Source of the DNA: Mesotaenium endlicherianum
Lineage: Eukaryota; Streptophyta; Zygnematophyceae; Zygnematales; Mesotaeniaceae
Assembly (NCBI GenBank): GCA_009602735.1
Contig: WELA01013860.1
Span: 44,458 to 108,457, forward strand
Direction: 5' to 3'
DNA length: 64,000 bases
This document shows positions 46,201 to 55,886 of this stretch, piece by piece (the first letter of the stretch is position 1; each line of letters starts with the position of its first letter). A model generated the notes under the pieces. It worked only from the letters and a program-made list of their open reading frames with translations. It was not told the DNA's origin and did not search any database. The position numbers and the translations under genes are program-made.

Positions 46201-48174
46201 ATGAGTGCAGAGATTGCAGAGTTGAAAGCTCAATTTGCAAGACTAAATGTGCCTAATGTCTATTATGATGCAGATGTGGCCGAAAAGACCATCTGCAAAG
46301 GCGAGAAGCTGACGCTTGAGAAGGCCGTGGCTGCAACGGCTGCGGAGCGCGCAGATCATGACCGTCTGGTTCCAAAGAATGCTGGGAAGCTTCCTCAGAC
46401 CTTTCGGATCACTCTCGATGAGAACGAGATTGCGCAGCTACGACAAACCAAGCCTGGGCCACGCAAGACATTTAGTTTTTTGCTGGAGAAGCTGAAGGCT
46501 CTGGTGGAACACCGGATTCAGCACATTCCTTGTCTTTCACTCGCTGATCTGCGTCTTACATATCCTTTTACGATTGAGGAAGCCGAACAGCAGCTGGACC
46601 TAGCTGAGGAAGGCGCAAACAGCGCTTCGCTGCCTACTAATTTCAGCATTGTGAGAGTGCAGAACAAGGATAGAGTTTTGACGTTTAACAACTGGGCCGC
46701 TCCCATCATCCTATTGGACACTGGCGCACAGCCAGTAATCTTGGGAAAGCGAGCTGTGAAAGCTGTGGGATTGACGGCAAGGGACGTGAAAGAAAGTCCT
46801 TTCCAGTTGAGGACTGCATCTGGGCAGATTTCAAAGTCTTGTGGAATCACCCGCAGGCCTGTGGAAATCACAGTAAACTTGGGGAAACCTGAGGAAGCGT
46901 CACTGTTCATAGAGTGTACGGTGACAGAGGCAGAAAACTATGATGTTCTATTGGGGACAGAAGCTCTGATTCCCCTGGGTATGGTCATCGACCTGCGGAA
47001 GCAGAGGGTGACTTATCAGTCGACAGATCGGCAGCCAGCAGGAGAAATTCCTGTAAAAATGATTTGCTTGGGAGAAGCAAATTACGGACTGCTTGACTGC
47101 TATGTGAATGACCAGTATCCAGACCATTATGATCTCATCATGCAACGCGAAGAGAAGATCTACACCAGCATCAACATGCCGACTCCCTTGGTTTGGCAAC
47201 CTTGGAGTGTGGAGCAACTAGAAGCTGTGAGTAACAGGGGCCGTGGCCCGCAAGAGCTGCTGCCAGTTCCTTATCCAGTTAAGACTGCTGCCAATTTGAT
47301 GCCTGGAGTAGACCCATTGCCGCAAGGCATTGTGAGGATGGAAGATCCTTTTTGCAGGAGAGGAGTAGTAGTGCTGGAATTGTTCGCCGGACTTGGTATT
47401 GGAACCATCGCACTGATTCAGCGAGGTATCCGGGTATCCAAAGTGCTGTACGTGGACAATGATGAGAATGTTTTTACAGCATTTGAGGAGGTCATGAGTC
47501 AGATGCGGCAAATGTACCATTTCAAGGCATTGGTGCCCACTAGTGTGGTGCGTCTTGCTGGAGGAAACATTCTCCATGTGAAGTCTGAGGACCTGTATGG
47601 TTACAGGATCGACTGGATTTTTGCGAGATTCCCTTGTCAACCTTTCTCGCAAGCTGGGAACAGGAGGGTATTCAATGACCCGCGAGCACAACACTGGGGA
47701 TGGATGGTCAAAATCATCAGTATGCTGTGGGAACGCCAGCATCTCTACCCACCAGTGTTTGTGATTGAGAATGTACATCTAGGGATGGATTACAACCAGC
47801 TAAAGCCAGGAGATCCATGGCTGGTCTTTGACTCCACCCTGGGTCATCATGTATTGATCAATGACGCCAGGCACGGAGGACTCTCACACCGGGCCAGACT
47901 ATTCTGGACCAACGGCATGTCCATTGAAATCCTGAGGGAGATGGAGGAGATTACGCGGCGCACGCCAACAGCAGTATCTGTGGGAGAAGCACTAATGGTG
48001 GAAACCAAGCCAGTGATCAGGAGGGATTCCTACCCACAGTACGTCGTCAACGAGCCAGGCCGCTCGAGAGTGGTGCTGCCCACCTTCACAGCATACCCAG
48101 GATCACGCGCTTTTGTGAATGGAGGACCAGGAATGGTCAAGAATGCGCACGACAGAGAAGCTCAGTGGAGATAG
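46201..48174 (+). CDS. Family-B aspartic protease fused to a cytosine-5 DNA methyltransferase
   Basis: A 657-residue frame. The retropepsin part has LLDTGAQ (about residue 171) and the second hydrophobic motif YDVLLGTEALIPLGMVIDL (about 249-267). From about residue 388 it is a C5 methyltransferase. Motif I is LELFAGLGIG (about 392-401), SAM-binding. Motif IV is FPCQPFSQAG, with the catalytic Cys at about 479. Motif VI is VIENV, with Glu at about 523. Motif VIII is SHRARLFW (about 562-569), close to the HRARYFW of the Dnmt3 group. The motif order is conventional, not rearranged as in plant DRM enzymes. Catalytic Cys, Glu and Arg are all present. The target-recognition region and a clear motif X are not recognisable. 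Expected activity is methylation of cytosine at C5. DNMTs in charophyte and dinoflagellate retrotransposons have been described (de Mendoza and colleagues, 2018); the relation of this one is untested. Confidence 0.9.
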   Translation: MSAEIAELKAQFARLNVPNVYYDADVAEKTICKGEKLTLEKAVAATAAERADHDRLVPKNAGKLPQTFRITLDENEIAQLRQTKPGPRKTFSFLLEKLKALVEHRIQHIPCLSLADLRLTYPFTIEEAEQQLDLAEEGANSASLPTNFSIVRVQNKDRVLTFNNWAAPIILLDTGAQPVILGKRAVKAVGLTARDVKESPFQLRTASGQISKSCGITRRPVEITVNLGKPEEASLFIECTVTEAENYDVLLGTEALIPLGMVIDLRKQRVTYQSTDRQPAGEIPVKMICLGEANYGLLDCYVNDQYPDHYDLIMQREEKIYTSINMPTPLVWQPWSVEQLEAVSNRGRGPQELLPVPYPVKTAANLMPGVDPLPQGIVRMEDPFCRRGVVVLELFAGLGIGTIALIQRGIRVSKVLYVDNDENVFTAFEEVMSQMRQMYHFKALVPTSVVRLAGGNILHVKSEDLYGYRIDWIFARFPCQPFSQAGNRRVFNDPRAQHWGWMVKIISMLWERQHLYPPVFVIENVHLGMDYNQLKPGDPWLVFDSTLGHHVLINDARHGGLSHRARLFWTNGMSIEILREMEEITRRTPTAVSVGEALMVETKPVIRRDSYPQYVVNEPGRSRVVLPTFTAYPGSRAFVNGGPGMVKNAHDREAQWR

Positions 48175-48240
48175 CCGACAGCTGAAGAGAAGGGAAGGTG
48201 CCTGGGGGTACCCAACCCCATTGCACAAGAAATTGTTGCA

Positions 48241-49959
48241 ATGGTGGGACAGGACGACGCTGGGAAGATATTCGGCAATATGATTGGGCATCACTCCATG
48301 ACGTGGTTGGTGGAGACGATTATGACTTGGCAACAGATGACGTTCTCTGACAAGCCTATGTCCGGGCCAAGACCAGTATCGATTGGAGTCCATGTGGTGC
48401 CAACCTTTGATGAGAGAGCTATCAAGGAAGCGCATCAGCGACAAGAAGAATATGGTGTTGAAAGGGACGCAGCTGAGGCTGACCAAGATGAAACACTCAG
48501 AGAAACCAGAGTGGTGGAGCTAACTTGGTGTCAAGACATATTGACGCGAATTGACACTCGGATGGCGGCTCTACACGACCCTCTGGAAAGAGAGCTGCGG
48601 AGGCTGCGAGAAGACGTAACCATGGAAGACCAGGCAATTGGTGCAGCAAACCCTTTGGTGAGCGCTGCAGTAAGCAAATCACAGGAGGTCCCAGCATTTG
48701 CAGAACGCTCCAGCCAAGTATTTGGGAGGATGCCGGAATGGGAGGACTATACCAGTTCTGAGTTACGAAACATGGCCCCAGACCAGGTCTTTGGGAGCCC
48801 ATCCCCAGACGCGGTAACATCAAGATATGAAGAACGCCAGTGCAATATTGGCGAATGGGCCGAAGAATGCAGCCAGAATTCAGGAAATTTTGGAGGGTCT
48901 GGAAAGACCATTTGCTTGGAGGTGATTTTTGAAGAACACAAGAAGGAGACGGCCAAGAGATTGCCCGCTACACTTGCTCTGATGAGCCCAGGGCCAGAGG
49001 CCAAAGGGCAACCACAAGACACAGTTGGCAGCACAGCTGAGTTGATCACCAGGCAAATCATGGCGCAGTTGCTGGAAGCAGACGCCCCTCGACTCAAGGA
49101 AGAGAAAGTGGCGAAAGCAGCTCTCGCTCTACAGTCAGCCATTATCAACATGGCGAGGCTCAACACAGGAGGGGATGAAGAATTGCCGCCTCCTGGAACA
49201 GAGAAGCCGGAGGAGGAAGAGGATGCAGAGATGCAAGGCCTCTCGGAGTTGGAGTTGCCATCACTCAACAATGAAGGGGACATTAGGGAAGAAATTCCAC
49301 GTTTTCCCACGCCAGAGTTGGATCTGCTTGACTTACAGGAGCTGAGGACAGACGACTGGGTGGCTGACCACCTGATGGGGCCAAGCCCGGCAGACCTTTA
49401 TGAAGAATTAAGGTCGCCAACATCCAGTTCTCCTTCTGCCAGTCTTCCAGTGGCAGAACCCAAGTCAACCGCACAACCGCCGCAACGGCAGGAGGTGACT
49501 GCCTGCACTGCTAAAGTGGAGACAGCACAAGGAAAGCCCGAAAGTCGCGCAAGCAGACCAAGGAAGGTGGCCCGTGAGGGTAACGCATCTTTTAGGAGGA
49601 TGCTAAAGCAATATTTCAAGCATAAGGGGAAGGCTCAGAGAGAGGGCGTTCCGCGAGGAACCACAGCCCCACCTCCTCCGCCTCTGCGGAATATTTTGCA
49701 GAGAGAGGGAGAGGACGGTTTGGTTCGCAGGGCAATGGCATTGGGCATTAGTGTGCCGCCAGGCATGAACACGCCCTTGTTGCAACTATCAGATCTTAGG
49801 ATACAGAGGTCAGAGGAGCCTGCTCCCATAATACCTGCAATCCCAGGATGGGAACTGATGGATCTGAGAAACACCATCAGCCGCTTGACCGCAGCAGATG
49901 ATGCCTTTCTCGCACAACTAGCGGCACCTCAAAGGCCGCAAACACTGGCGCAGGCATGA
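48241..49959 (+). CDS. Family-B ORF of unknown function between DNMT and RT
   Basis: The 572-residue frame is in phase with the methyltransferase frame, separated by one TAG plus 22 open codons. I recognise no domain. It has charged helical stretches (about residues 55-120, heptad-like Glu/Arg/Leu), acidic tracts (EEEEDAEMQ about 325; ELDLLDLQEL about 359-368) and a Pro/Ser/Thr-rich linker. A basic patch (PRKVAREGNASFRRMLKQYF) comes before a PPPPP run. The closing segment contains WELMDLRNTISRLTAADDAF. The position suggests a spacer or accessory domain of a large polyprotein. TGA at 49957-49959 ends it. Confidence 0.7.
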   Translation: MVGQDDAGKIFGNMIGHHSMTWLVETIMTWQQMTFSDKPMSGPRPVSIGVHVVPTFDERAIKEAHQRQEEYGVERDAAEADQDETLRETRVVELTWCQDILTRIDTRMAALHDPLERELRRLREDVTMEDQAIGAANPLVSAAVSKSQEVPAFAERSSQVFGRMPEWEDYTSSELRNMAPDQVFGSPSPDAVTSRYEERQCNIGEWAEECSQNSGNFGGSGKTICLEVIFEEHKKETAKRLPATLALMSPGPEAKGQPQDTVGSTAELITRQIMAQLLEADAPRLKEEKVAKAALALQSAIINMARLNTGGDEELPPPGTEKPEEEEDAEMQGLSELELPSLNNEGDIREEIPRFPTPELDLLDLQELRTDDWVADHLMGPSPADLYEELRSPTSSSPSASLPVAEPKSTAQPPQRQEVTACTAKVETAQGKPESRASRPRKVAREGNASFRRMLKQYFKHKGKAQREGVPRGTTAPPPPPLRNILQREGEDGLVRRAMALGISVPPGMNTPLLQLSDLRIQRSEEPAPIIPAIPGWELMDLRNTISRLTAADDAFLAQLAAPQRPQTLAQA

Positions 49960-50391
49960 ATGGTCACACCACCCGCAAGGGAGGAGTATGGCACGACCGT
50001 TTCCCGCATGGCTATTATAGAGCGAGAATGGGGCTGGGCGATCAGCCCTAGGACAAATCCCGCAGGTTTTCCAATGGCAACCCAACCTCGGCCACGTGAA
50101 GAAGGAGGAACCGGGACCAGTTGGACTGCAGTCGACGAGGAAATGTTCCTGAGGCAGCCCATCTGGAGGCGCCTGACATACCCCTCACCGCAAGAGAGGC
50201 GACGCGTCATTGGGAAAGGTAAAAAGCCTAAGAAACAGGCTGCCGAACTTATGACAACGGAGGAGCAAGCTGCAAAGCCTGCTACCCCACCTCCTAAGAA
50301 TCAGGCAGAAAAGCCTGAGAGCCAGAATCAGGCAGAAAAGCCTGAGGGCCAGGATGTGGGCGGGAAGCCCCCACCTGCACCTAAAGTGTAG
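49960..50391 (+). CDS. Family-B short linker ORF
   Basis: The 143-residue frame is in phase with both neighbours. It contains EEYGTTVSRMAIIEREWGW and a Lys/Glu/Pro/Gln-rich tail with a short tandem repeat (NQAEKPE, twice or more). It is probably part of the same ancestral polyprotein and not an independent gene. TAG at 50389-50391 separates it from RT. Confidence 0.55.
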   Translation: MVTPPAREEYGTTVSRMAIIEREWGWAISPRTNPAGFPMATQPRPREEGGTGTSWTAVDEEMFLRQPIWRRLTYPSPQERRRVIGKGKKPKKQAAELMTTEEQAAKPATPPPKNQAEKPESQNQAEKPEGQDVGGKPPPAPKV

Positions 50392-52149
50392 CAACTACTG
50401 GATGCCTTTGTTGGGGAGAAGCAACCTGAAACTGAGACTTTTGCCATTGGGAAAATGGTCTCAGCCCAGCAGAGAGCACAAGTAGAAAGGTTGCTGAAGA
50501 AACACCGCAAGGTATTTGCTTTCACTAACGAGGAGATTGGTAGAACCACTGCCAGTGTGTGTGAGATCACACTAACTACTGATAACCCAGTCAGACTAGG
50601 GCCGCATAAGCTCAGTCAGACAGAATGGGACTGTGTGGAGAAAACTTGTGAAGAGCCGCATAAGCTCCGTATGATTGAAAAATCTACCTCAGTACATGGG
50701 GCTCCTACAGTAGTAGTCGCTAAAAAGGACGAGGCCGGCAATTACACCGCCACTCGTATGTGTGGAGATTACAGGCGACTGAATCTCTACACGGAGCCAG
50801 ATAGCTATGTGATGCCTACGCCGGAAAGGATCTTTGCAATTGCCACCACCGGAAAGGTGTTCAGCATTATCAATCTGCGCCAAGGCTTCAACCAGATCCC
50901 TGTGAAAACAGAAGATCGAGGTAAGACTGCTTCCTGGGCTCAAAGGGAACTTTGGCAATGGACAGTAATGCCATTTGGGTTGAGAAATGCCCCAGCCATA
51001 TTTCAGAGGACTATGGATAAAGTGCTGGAGGGGCTGGATTTCGCTAAGCCATACATTGACGATGTGGTAGTATTCAGCAAGTCCATAGAGGAGCATCTCG
51101 AGCACTTGGAACAAGTGTTCCAGCGCTTGGAGAAATTCCAGATGAAGCTGCATCCTGGGAAGTGCAGATTCTTTGAGGCACACGTGCCTTACCTAGGACA
51201 TGAGATTGGGAACAATGCTATGTCCCCTCAGGCTGTGAAGACTGAGGCTATCTACAAGATACCTGCACCTGCGAATGTGTCTAAGCTGAAAGCTCTGTTA
51301 GGGCTAAGCGGATACTATCGTAAGTTTGTGAAGAATTATAGCAAAATTGCTAAACCCTTGACGGAACTCCTGAAAAAGAATGTACCTTTTGTGTGGAAAG
51401 AAGCTCAGGAGAAAGCCATGAACGAGCTTAAGGAGCGGCTGGTAACAGCCCCAGTCTTGCGAACGCCTGACTACTCCAAGCCATTCAATCTGCACACTGA
51501 CTGGAGTCGTGTGAGAATTGGCGCAATACTCACTCAGGCCACAAGCCCTAGAGAGGAGTATGTCATTGCCTATGCCTCACGCTCTAACAATCGAGCGGAG
51601 AGCAACTACTCGTCCTATGAAGGAGAGCTGCTGGCAGTGGTTTGGGCGGTCACACATTCAAGAGAGTATCTGTGGGGAAGACCCTTCACACTGATCACGG
51701 ATCACTCGCCATTACTATGGCTGATGAAGAATGGAGACCTCACTGGTAAGTTGGCTCGCTGGGCTCTTAAGCTGCAAGAGTACCAAATGACGGTGGTGCA
51801 CAGAGCAGGAGTGCTCAACAACGACGCCGATGGACTCAGCAGGAACCCAGACCCATCTTCAGACGACAGAACAGGAGCTCAAGAGGACGAAGACCCGAGC
51901 AGCCCAGCAGAGTTGGTGGCTTGCCTAGCTGAAATGGCTGGAATAGTAGCATCAGGTGAAGCTGAGCCTCTACCCCTGCTCAGTCCAGAGATCTGGAAAG
52001 ATCAAGCTACTATGCACTGGCTGAAGACGGGAACTCACTTGGAAGGACTATCAGTGAAGGAGAAAGACCAGGTAAACCATCGAGCTAAAAGGTTTTGCTG
52101 GAAACGCAACAACCTCTTCAAATTGAAGAAACTGGTCAGGAGAAGTTAG
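50392..52149 (+). CDS. pol: Family-B reverse transcriptase and RNase H
   Basis: The frame is open directly after TAG 50389; the first ATG is 50455. RT motifs: MCGDYRRLN, FSIINLRQGFNQIP, WQWTVMPFGLRNAPAIFQR and the catalytic YIDD (near 51055). The connection and thumb (YLGHEI, LLGLSGYYRKFVKNYSK) lead to Ty3/gypsy RNase H (NLHTDWSRVRIGAIL, ESNYSSYEGELLAVVWAV, LITDHSPLLWL, HRAGVLNNDADGLSR). The usual first RNase H Asp is in HTDWS. No chromovirus-like truncation is seen. It ends in a frameshifted linker; integrase continues in another frame. Confidence 0.93.
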   Translation, partial: QLLDAFVGEKQPETETFAIGKMVSAQQRAQVERLLKKHRKVFAFTNEEIGRTTASVCEITLTTDNPVRLGPHKLSQTEWDCVEKTCEEPHKLRMIEKSTSVHGAPTVVVAKKDEAGNYTATRMCGDYRRLNLYTEPDSYVMPTPERIFAIATTGKVFSIINLRQGFNQIPVKTEDRGKTASWAQRELWQWTVMPFGLRNAPAIFQRTMDKVLEGLDFAKPYIDDVVVFSKSIEEHLEHLEQVFQRLEKFQMKLHPGKCRFFEAHVPYLGHEIGNNAMSPQAVKTEAIYKIPAPANVSKLKALLGLSGYYRKFVKNYSKIAKPLTELLKKNVPFVWKEAQEKAMNELKERLVTAPVLRTPDYSKPFNLHTDWSRVRIGAILTQATSPREEYVIAYASRSNNRAESNYSSYEGELLAVVWAVTHSREYLWGRPFTLITDHSPLLWLMKNGDLTGKLARWALKLQEYQMTVVHRAGVLNNDADGLSRNPDPSSDDRTGAQEDEDPSSPAELVACLAEMAGIVASGEAEPLPLLSPEIWKDQATMHWLKTGTHLEGLSVKEKDQVNHRAKRFCWKRNNLFKLKKLVRRS

Positions 52150-53894
52150 TGCCAGAACCCATCAGGAGACGAGCTCTTGTGCAAGAAATGCACGAGAACA
52201 TTGGACACTATGGTGTCAAGAAGACATATAGTCTTTTGGAGCTGTCTTACTAGTGCAGGGGCATGAAGCAGCACTGTGAAGATGTGATCAGGGCCTGCCA
52301 AAGCTGTGATCGCGTCAAGGCTGGTTTTACACAGCAACATCCACACTTGCAGCCTTTGCCAATCATGGGCCTAGGCTACCGTTGGAGCTGCGATCTCGCG
52401 GGTGAGCTACCGCTGTCTAAGCGAGGTAACAAGTATATCATGGTCATGATTGAGCATTTCTCTAAGTGGATAGAGGTTGTCCCTCTGACTGCTAAAGAGA
52501 GTCTAGGGACCGCGGAAGCGTTTCTCAATGGTGTAATTGTACGTCATGGAGTTTCAGCAGAAGTGCTGACAGACCAAGGGTCTGAGTTCCAAGGGTCTTT
52601 TCAGAAACTCTTGGACAGATGCTTCATCGATCATCGCACTGCGTCTAGAGATCATCCGCAAGCAAATGGTCTGGCAGAAAGGATGGTGCAAACCACTAAG
52701 TCTGCTTTGCGCAGGTTCTGCCTTGAGCATGACAAGCATGACTGGGATCTGGCCCTGCATGGCTGGTCATATATGGGTTACAAATTTAGCAAGCAGGCTG
52801 CCTTGGCGAATTACTCGCCATATCAGATATTGTTTGGCAGAAGTCCAGTAGTGCCCAGCAGCATCAAGCAGGAGATTGAACAGGTGAAAGACCTGGACTG
52901 CCCTGATAAACTGCTAAAGGTGATGGTACGCCGAAAGGCGTTATTTGAGCGCATGATGCCGGCTGCGCTGGACAATCTGAAAATTGTGCAGAAAAGAGAT
53001 ACGCAGCGTTACGCCAGGACGCGAGACGGGAGCTACCGCCTGCAGATGATGCAGATTCAAGAAGGAGACTTCGTCTACCGCAAGCGCCAAACCAAGACCA
53101 CCATCAACACCAGTTCAGGTGCAGTGATCTTACGCGTGAAACCACTAACCAGGTTCTGCCTTGAGCATGACAAGCATGACTGGGATCTGGCCCTGCATGG
53201 CTGGTCATATATGGGTTACAAATTTAGCAAGCAGGCTGCCTTGGCGAATTACTCGCCATATCAGATATTGTTTGGCAAAAGTCCAGTAGTGCCCAGCAGC
53301 ATCAAGCAGGAGATTGAACAGGTGAAAGACTTGGACAGCCCTGATGAACTGTTAAAAGTGATGGTGCGCTGTAAGGCGCTATTTGAGCGCATGATACCGG
53401 CTGCACTAGACAATCTGAAAATTGCACAGAAAAGAGATACGCAACGTTACGCCAGGACGCGAGACGGGAGCTATCGCCTGCAGATGACGCGCATTCAAGA
53501 AGGAGACTTTGTCTACCGCAAGCGCCAGACCAAGACCACCATCGACACCAGTTCAGGTGCAGTGGTCTTGCGCGTGAAACATGCGTTTGACAATGGTGTG
53601 TTAGAACTGGAAGGTTCTGATGGTAGAACCATGAGAGACCACGTGCAGAATTGCTCGCTATGCCATTTGCCGAATATTGATCCCACAGTTAGGGTTGTGC
53701 CCAAGGAATTGGTGCCGGCCACGCCTTGTGCCAGCTGCAAAGTGCTGGACGATCAGGAAACAATGGTAACTTGCGACAAGTGTGGTGCCCGTTGGCACAC
53801 TTTTTGCATTGGCGAGAAAGAAATTATGGCAGGACGATGGGAATGTCCTGATTGCCTTCCTAAAACCCCTAGCCGCAGGGTTGGAAAATAATAG
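52150..53894 (+). CDS. int: Family-B integrase with internal duplication and a C-terminal PHD finger
   Basis: The zinc region (HENIGHYGVKK to CQSCDRV) spans a nonsense TAG at 52252; copy 1 has TGG there. The DDE core shows Asp in CDLAGELP, Asp in TDQGSEFQG and Glu in NGLAERMVQ. A 438-bp in-frame tandem duplication follows (52713-53150 and 53151-53588), repeating the segment after the core up to the TSSGAV.LRVK motif. The protein ends in a C4HC3 PHD finger (CASC, VTCDKC, WHTFC, WECPDC; about 53728-53858) where chromoviruses carry a chromodomain. PHD fingers commonly bind histone H3 tails, so it may steer integration to particular chromatin (inference). Confidence 0.88.
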
Positions 53895-53938
53895 CTTTCA
53901 GCAGGAAAGGCAGGGACGCCTCAGTTGAAAGGGAGGGG

Positions 53939-54240
53939 TGTAAGAGGAATTAAGGCAAGGCAAGTATTTTTAAATTTTCTGCTAAAGTCTTAGGATAAGT
54001 AGATGGTGAGAGCCGGGTGACAGAGAACGTCACCTTGAGTGTTGGTCAAGGCTGCATGGTGCAAGTTCAGGATCCAGGGATGGGTAAACCCTGGTAAGGC
54101 TTGTCACCGACACACGTGCAAAGGTTGATCGACCATGTCTGCCACACGTGAGGAGGGCCACCGACACATCAACCAGGCCGAAGGCACACGTGCTGGAAGG
54201 CTACGCACGTGCCAAGGGACCGACACTGTTAGGCACGACA
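53939..54240 (+). repeat. Family-B terminal module P1 of copy 2
   Basis: The module begins TGTAAGAGG after a purine tract (GAAAGGGAGGGG) and ends AGGCACGACA. It is homologous to 32556-32848 and 34072-34364 and ends at the same place as they do. CAATT follows. Confidence 0.7.
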
Positions 54241-54245
54241 CAATT

Positions 54246-55092
54246 CCTCATCTGATACTGCATTATTATGGGTCTACGTACTGGCCTACTACATACTCGT
54301 TCAAAGTTATTGTCCCTCACAGACCCACCGAACGATCGCGACAAATTAAGGCGTCAAAACAGCGCGAACGCCGTCGACGCTCGAAGTCGACGCTAACGAC
54401 CCTCCCTCCCTTCCCTCCCTCCACCAGGCCTCCTCCCCCTTAACCCCTCTCCCTCTCCAAGACCCTCATAACTGGCAGGCGGCAACGACGAGCGGCCATG
54501 GCTGCCCAGCAGCAGGCGCTCCCGACCTTTCCAACCCACGAACCCATCTAGCGAGGAAGAGCGCCCTCTCCCACGACCCCATGGCGGGCCACCTCGCGGC
54601 TCAGGCGAGGCTCCGCCTCGCTCCTCCTTGCCATGGCCGCTCACGAAAAGCGCCCTAAGGACGCACTCCCTAAGCGAAAGCAAAGAGGAATAAGTTGTGG
54701 CCAAGCCCTAATTTATGGCGGTCGCGAAAGGGCGGGCCGCGCTGGGGCCGCACAGAAAAAGCGTTCATGACGAACGCTTTCGCGTGGCAAATCTCCAATT
54801 TCGAATGCGTACGGGCCAGCGCTCACACGAGCGAGGGCCCTCACTGATTTCCCCCGCACAAGAGTTACGTGAGGGGCTCCTTACTGACAACAATGAACTA
54901 CCATACATACTGGATCGATACCCAATTTCAACATTGTGGGAGGCGAGGAAATGCCACCCACCAAGCGACCCCAAACGACACCGTGCAACGACGAAATCAA
55001 AACGACTAAATGACAAAAGGCAGGCATCGACGCCATAAACACACGAAGCACGAATTTGTAAAGTGAATCAAAAGTTCACATCAAAGCAGCCG
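54246..55092. other. Unassigned DNA between family-B copy 2 and family-D element 1
   Basis: It contains a CCCTCCCTCC-rich stretch near 54400-54440 and a GC-rich segment to about 54740. No splice-supported exon, RNA gene or repeat homologous to the neighbouring families was found. Confidence 0.4.
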
Positions 55093-55813
55093 TGTAATGA
55101 ATCAGTATATTGTTAGATATAATATTCATTTAAATATAATAGTTATTTAAGTTCAGCCTACTGAACTCTAGTTGATAATCAGTCTGCTGGACTTAATATT
55201 TAATATCAGTTTAATGACTCAGCCGGAAGCAGCAGGCTGAAGTCCACTTAATTCAAGTTGCTGACACATTCTTTGACAACTAGCTGACTTCCATACTCGG
55301 TAGCAGCGAACTGCCTCGATATGCATCTAAGTACGATATGCTAGATGAATGACCAGATGACATCCCTATGATACATGGCAATTCGGGATGATGGGAGATG
55401 GCGGTGGATTTGGTTAACTAAGGTCCTACCAACGTGGTTAACTACCGGGTAGGCGGTGCCATCGCACTGGCCGTTGAACAGTAAACTCATTCCATGTACA
55501 TATGCTAGGCATTTCTCTCGAGTTCAGCATTCAAAAACGAGGCCAACTCTCTTGTACAGCTTACTGAGAGAGATCTGAATTCAAGGCGAGAAGCCATTGA
55601 TACGCACTGTCTTCTAACCTTGCTTATGTATGAGTTTTACTGATTGCATTATTGATGCTAGTTTACTCGCATTTGACTTACGAGTGTTGTTCACTGCTAG
55701 TGTGTTGTCCTTTTGCTGTATAATCAGTTAACGGAAAATCCATAAAGATTACTTGTTGATATAAAGATCTTCATTAATTGTTAATCGGCTAATTGGTAAG
55801 TCCATTCATTTCA
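55093..55813 (+). repeat. Family-D 5' LTR
   Basis: TGTAATGAATCAG to CATTTCA, 721 bp with TG..CA termini. It is the same length as, and clearly homologous to, the reversed solo LTR at 43509-44229. Confidence 0.93.
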
Positions 55814-55814
55814 G

Positions 55815-55826
55815 TGGTATCGAAGC
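55815..55826 (+). other. Family-D primer binding site
   Basis: TGGTATCGAAGC begins one base after the LTR. It resembles the initiator tRNA-Met site TGGTATCAGAGC with two differences. Confidence 0.75.
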
Positions 55827-55886
55827 TATTATCACAGTCTTCTTTGTATAGTAAGGACAACGTCTCAAACTAGCAACTTTCGAGAC

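Larger units (their letters stand above)
42499..54240 (+). mobile_element. Family-B Ty3/gypsy-type retrotransposon copy 2, carrying a DNA methyltransferase and a PHD finger
   Basis: The unit runs from the leader (module X) through gag, protease-DNMT, an unknown ORF, RT-RNase H and integrase-PHD to terminal module P1. CAATT occurs directly outside both ends (42494-42498 and 54241-54245), consistent with a 5-bp target duplication. From about 44950 to 52149 the coding sequence stays in one frame, with only four stops (TAA 46186, TAG 48172, TGA 49957, TAG 50389). The 5' end lacks a P1 module. A family-D solo LTR sits in the leader. The copy is probably inactive now: frameshifts precede gag-C and integrase, and a nonsense codon lies at 52252. 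Confidence 0.88.

Noticed and set aside
47341-48174. Bacterial contamination as the source of the PCQ-type methyltransferase
   Set aside because: The domain is in frame with a retropepsin and flanked by gag and RT of a eukaryotic retrotransposon.
54393-54704. Minus-strand frame in the CCCTCC-rich stretch
   Set aside because: Low-complexity Gly/Arg/Glu composition generated by a purine/pyrimidine-biased tract.
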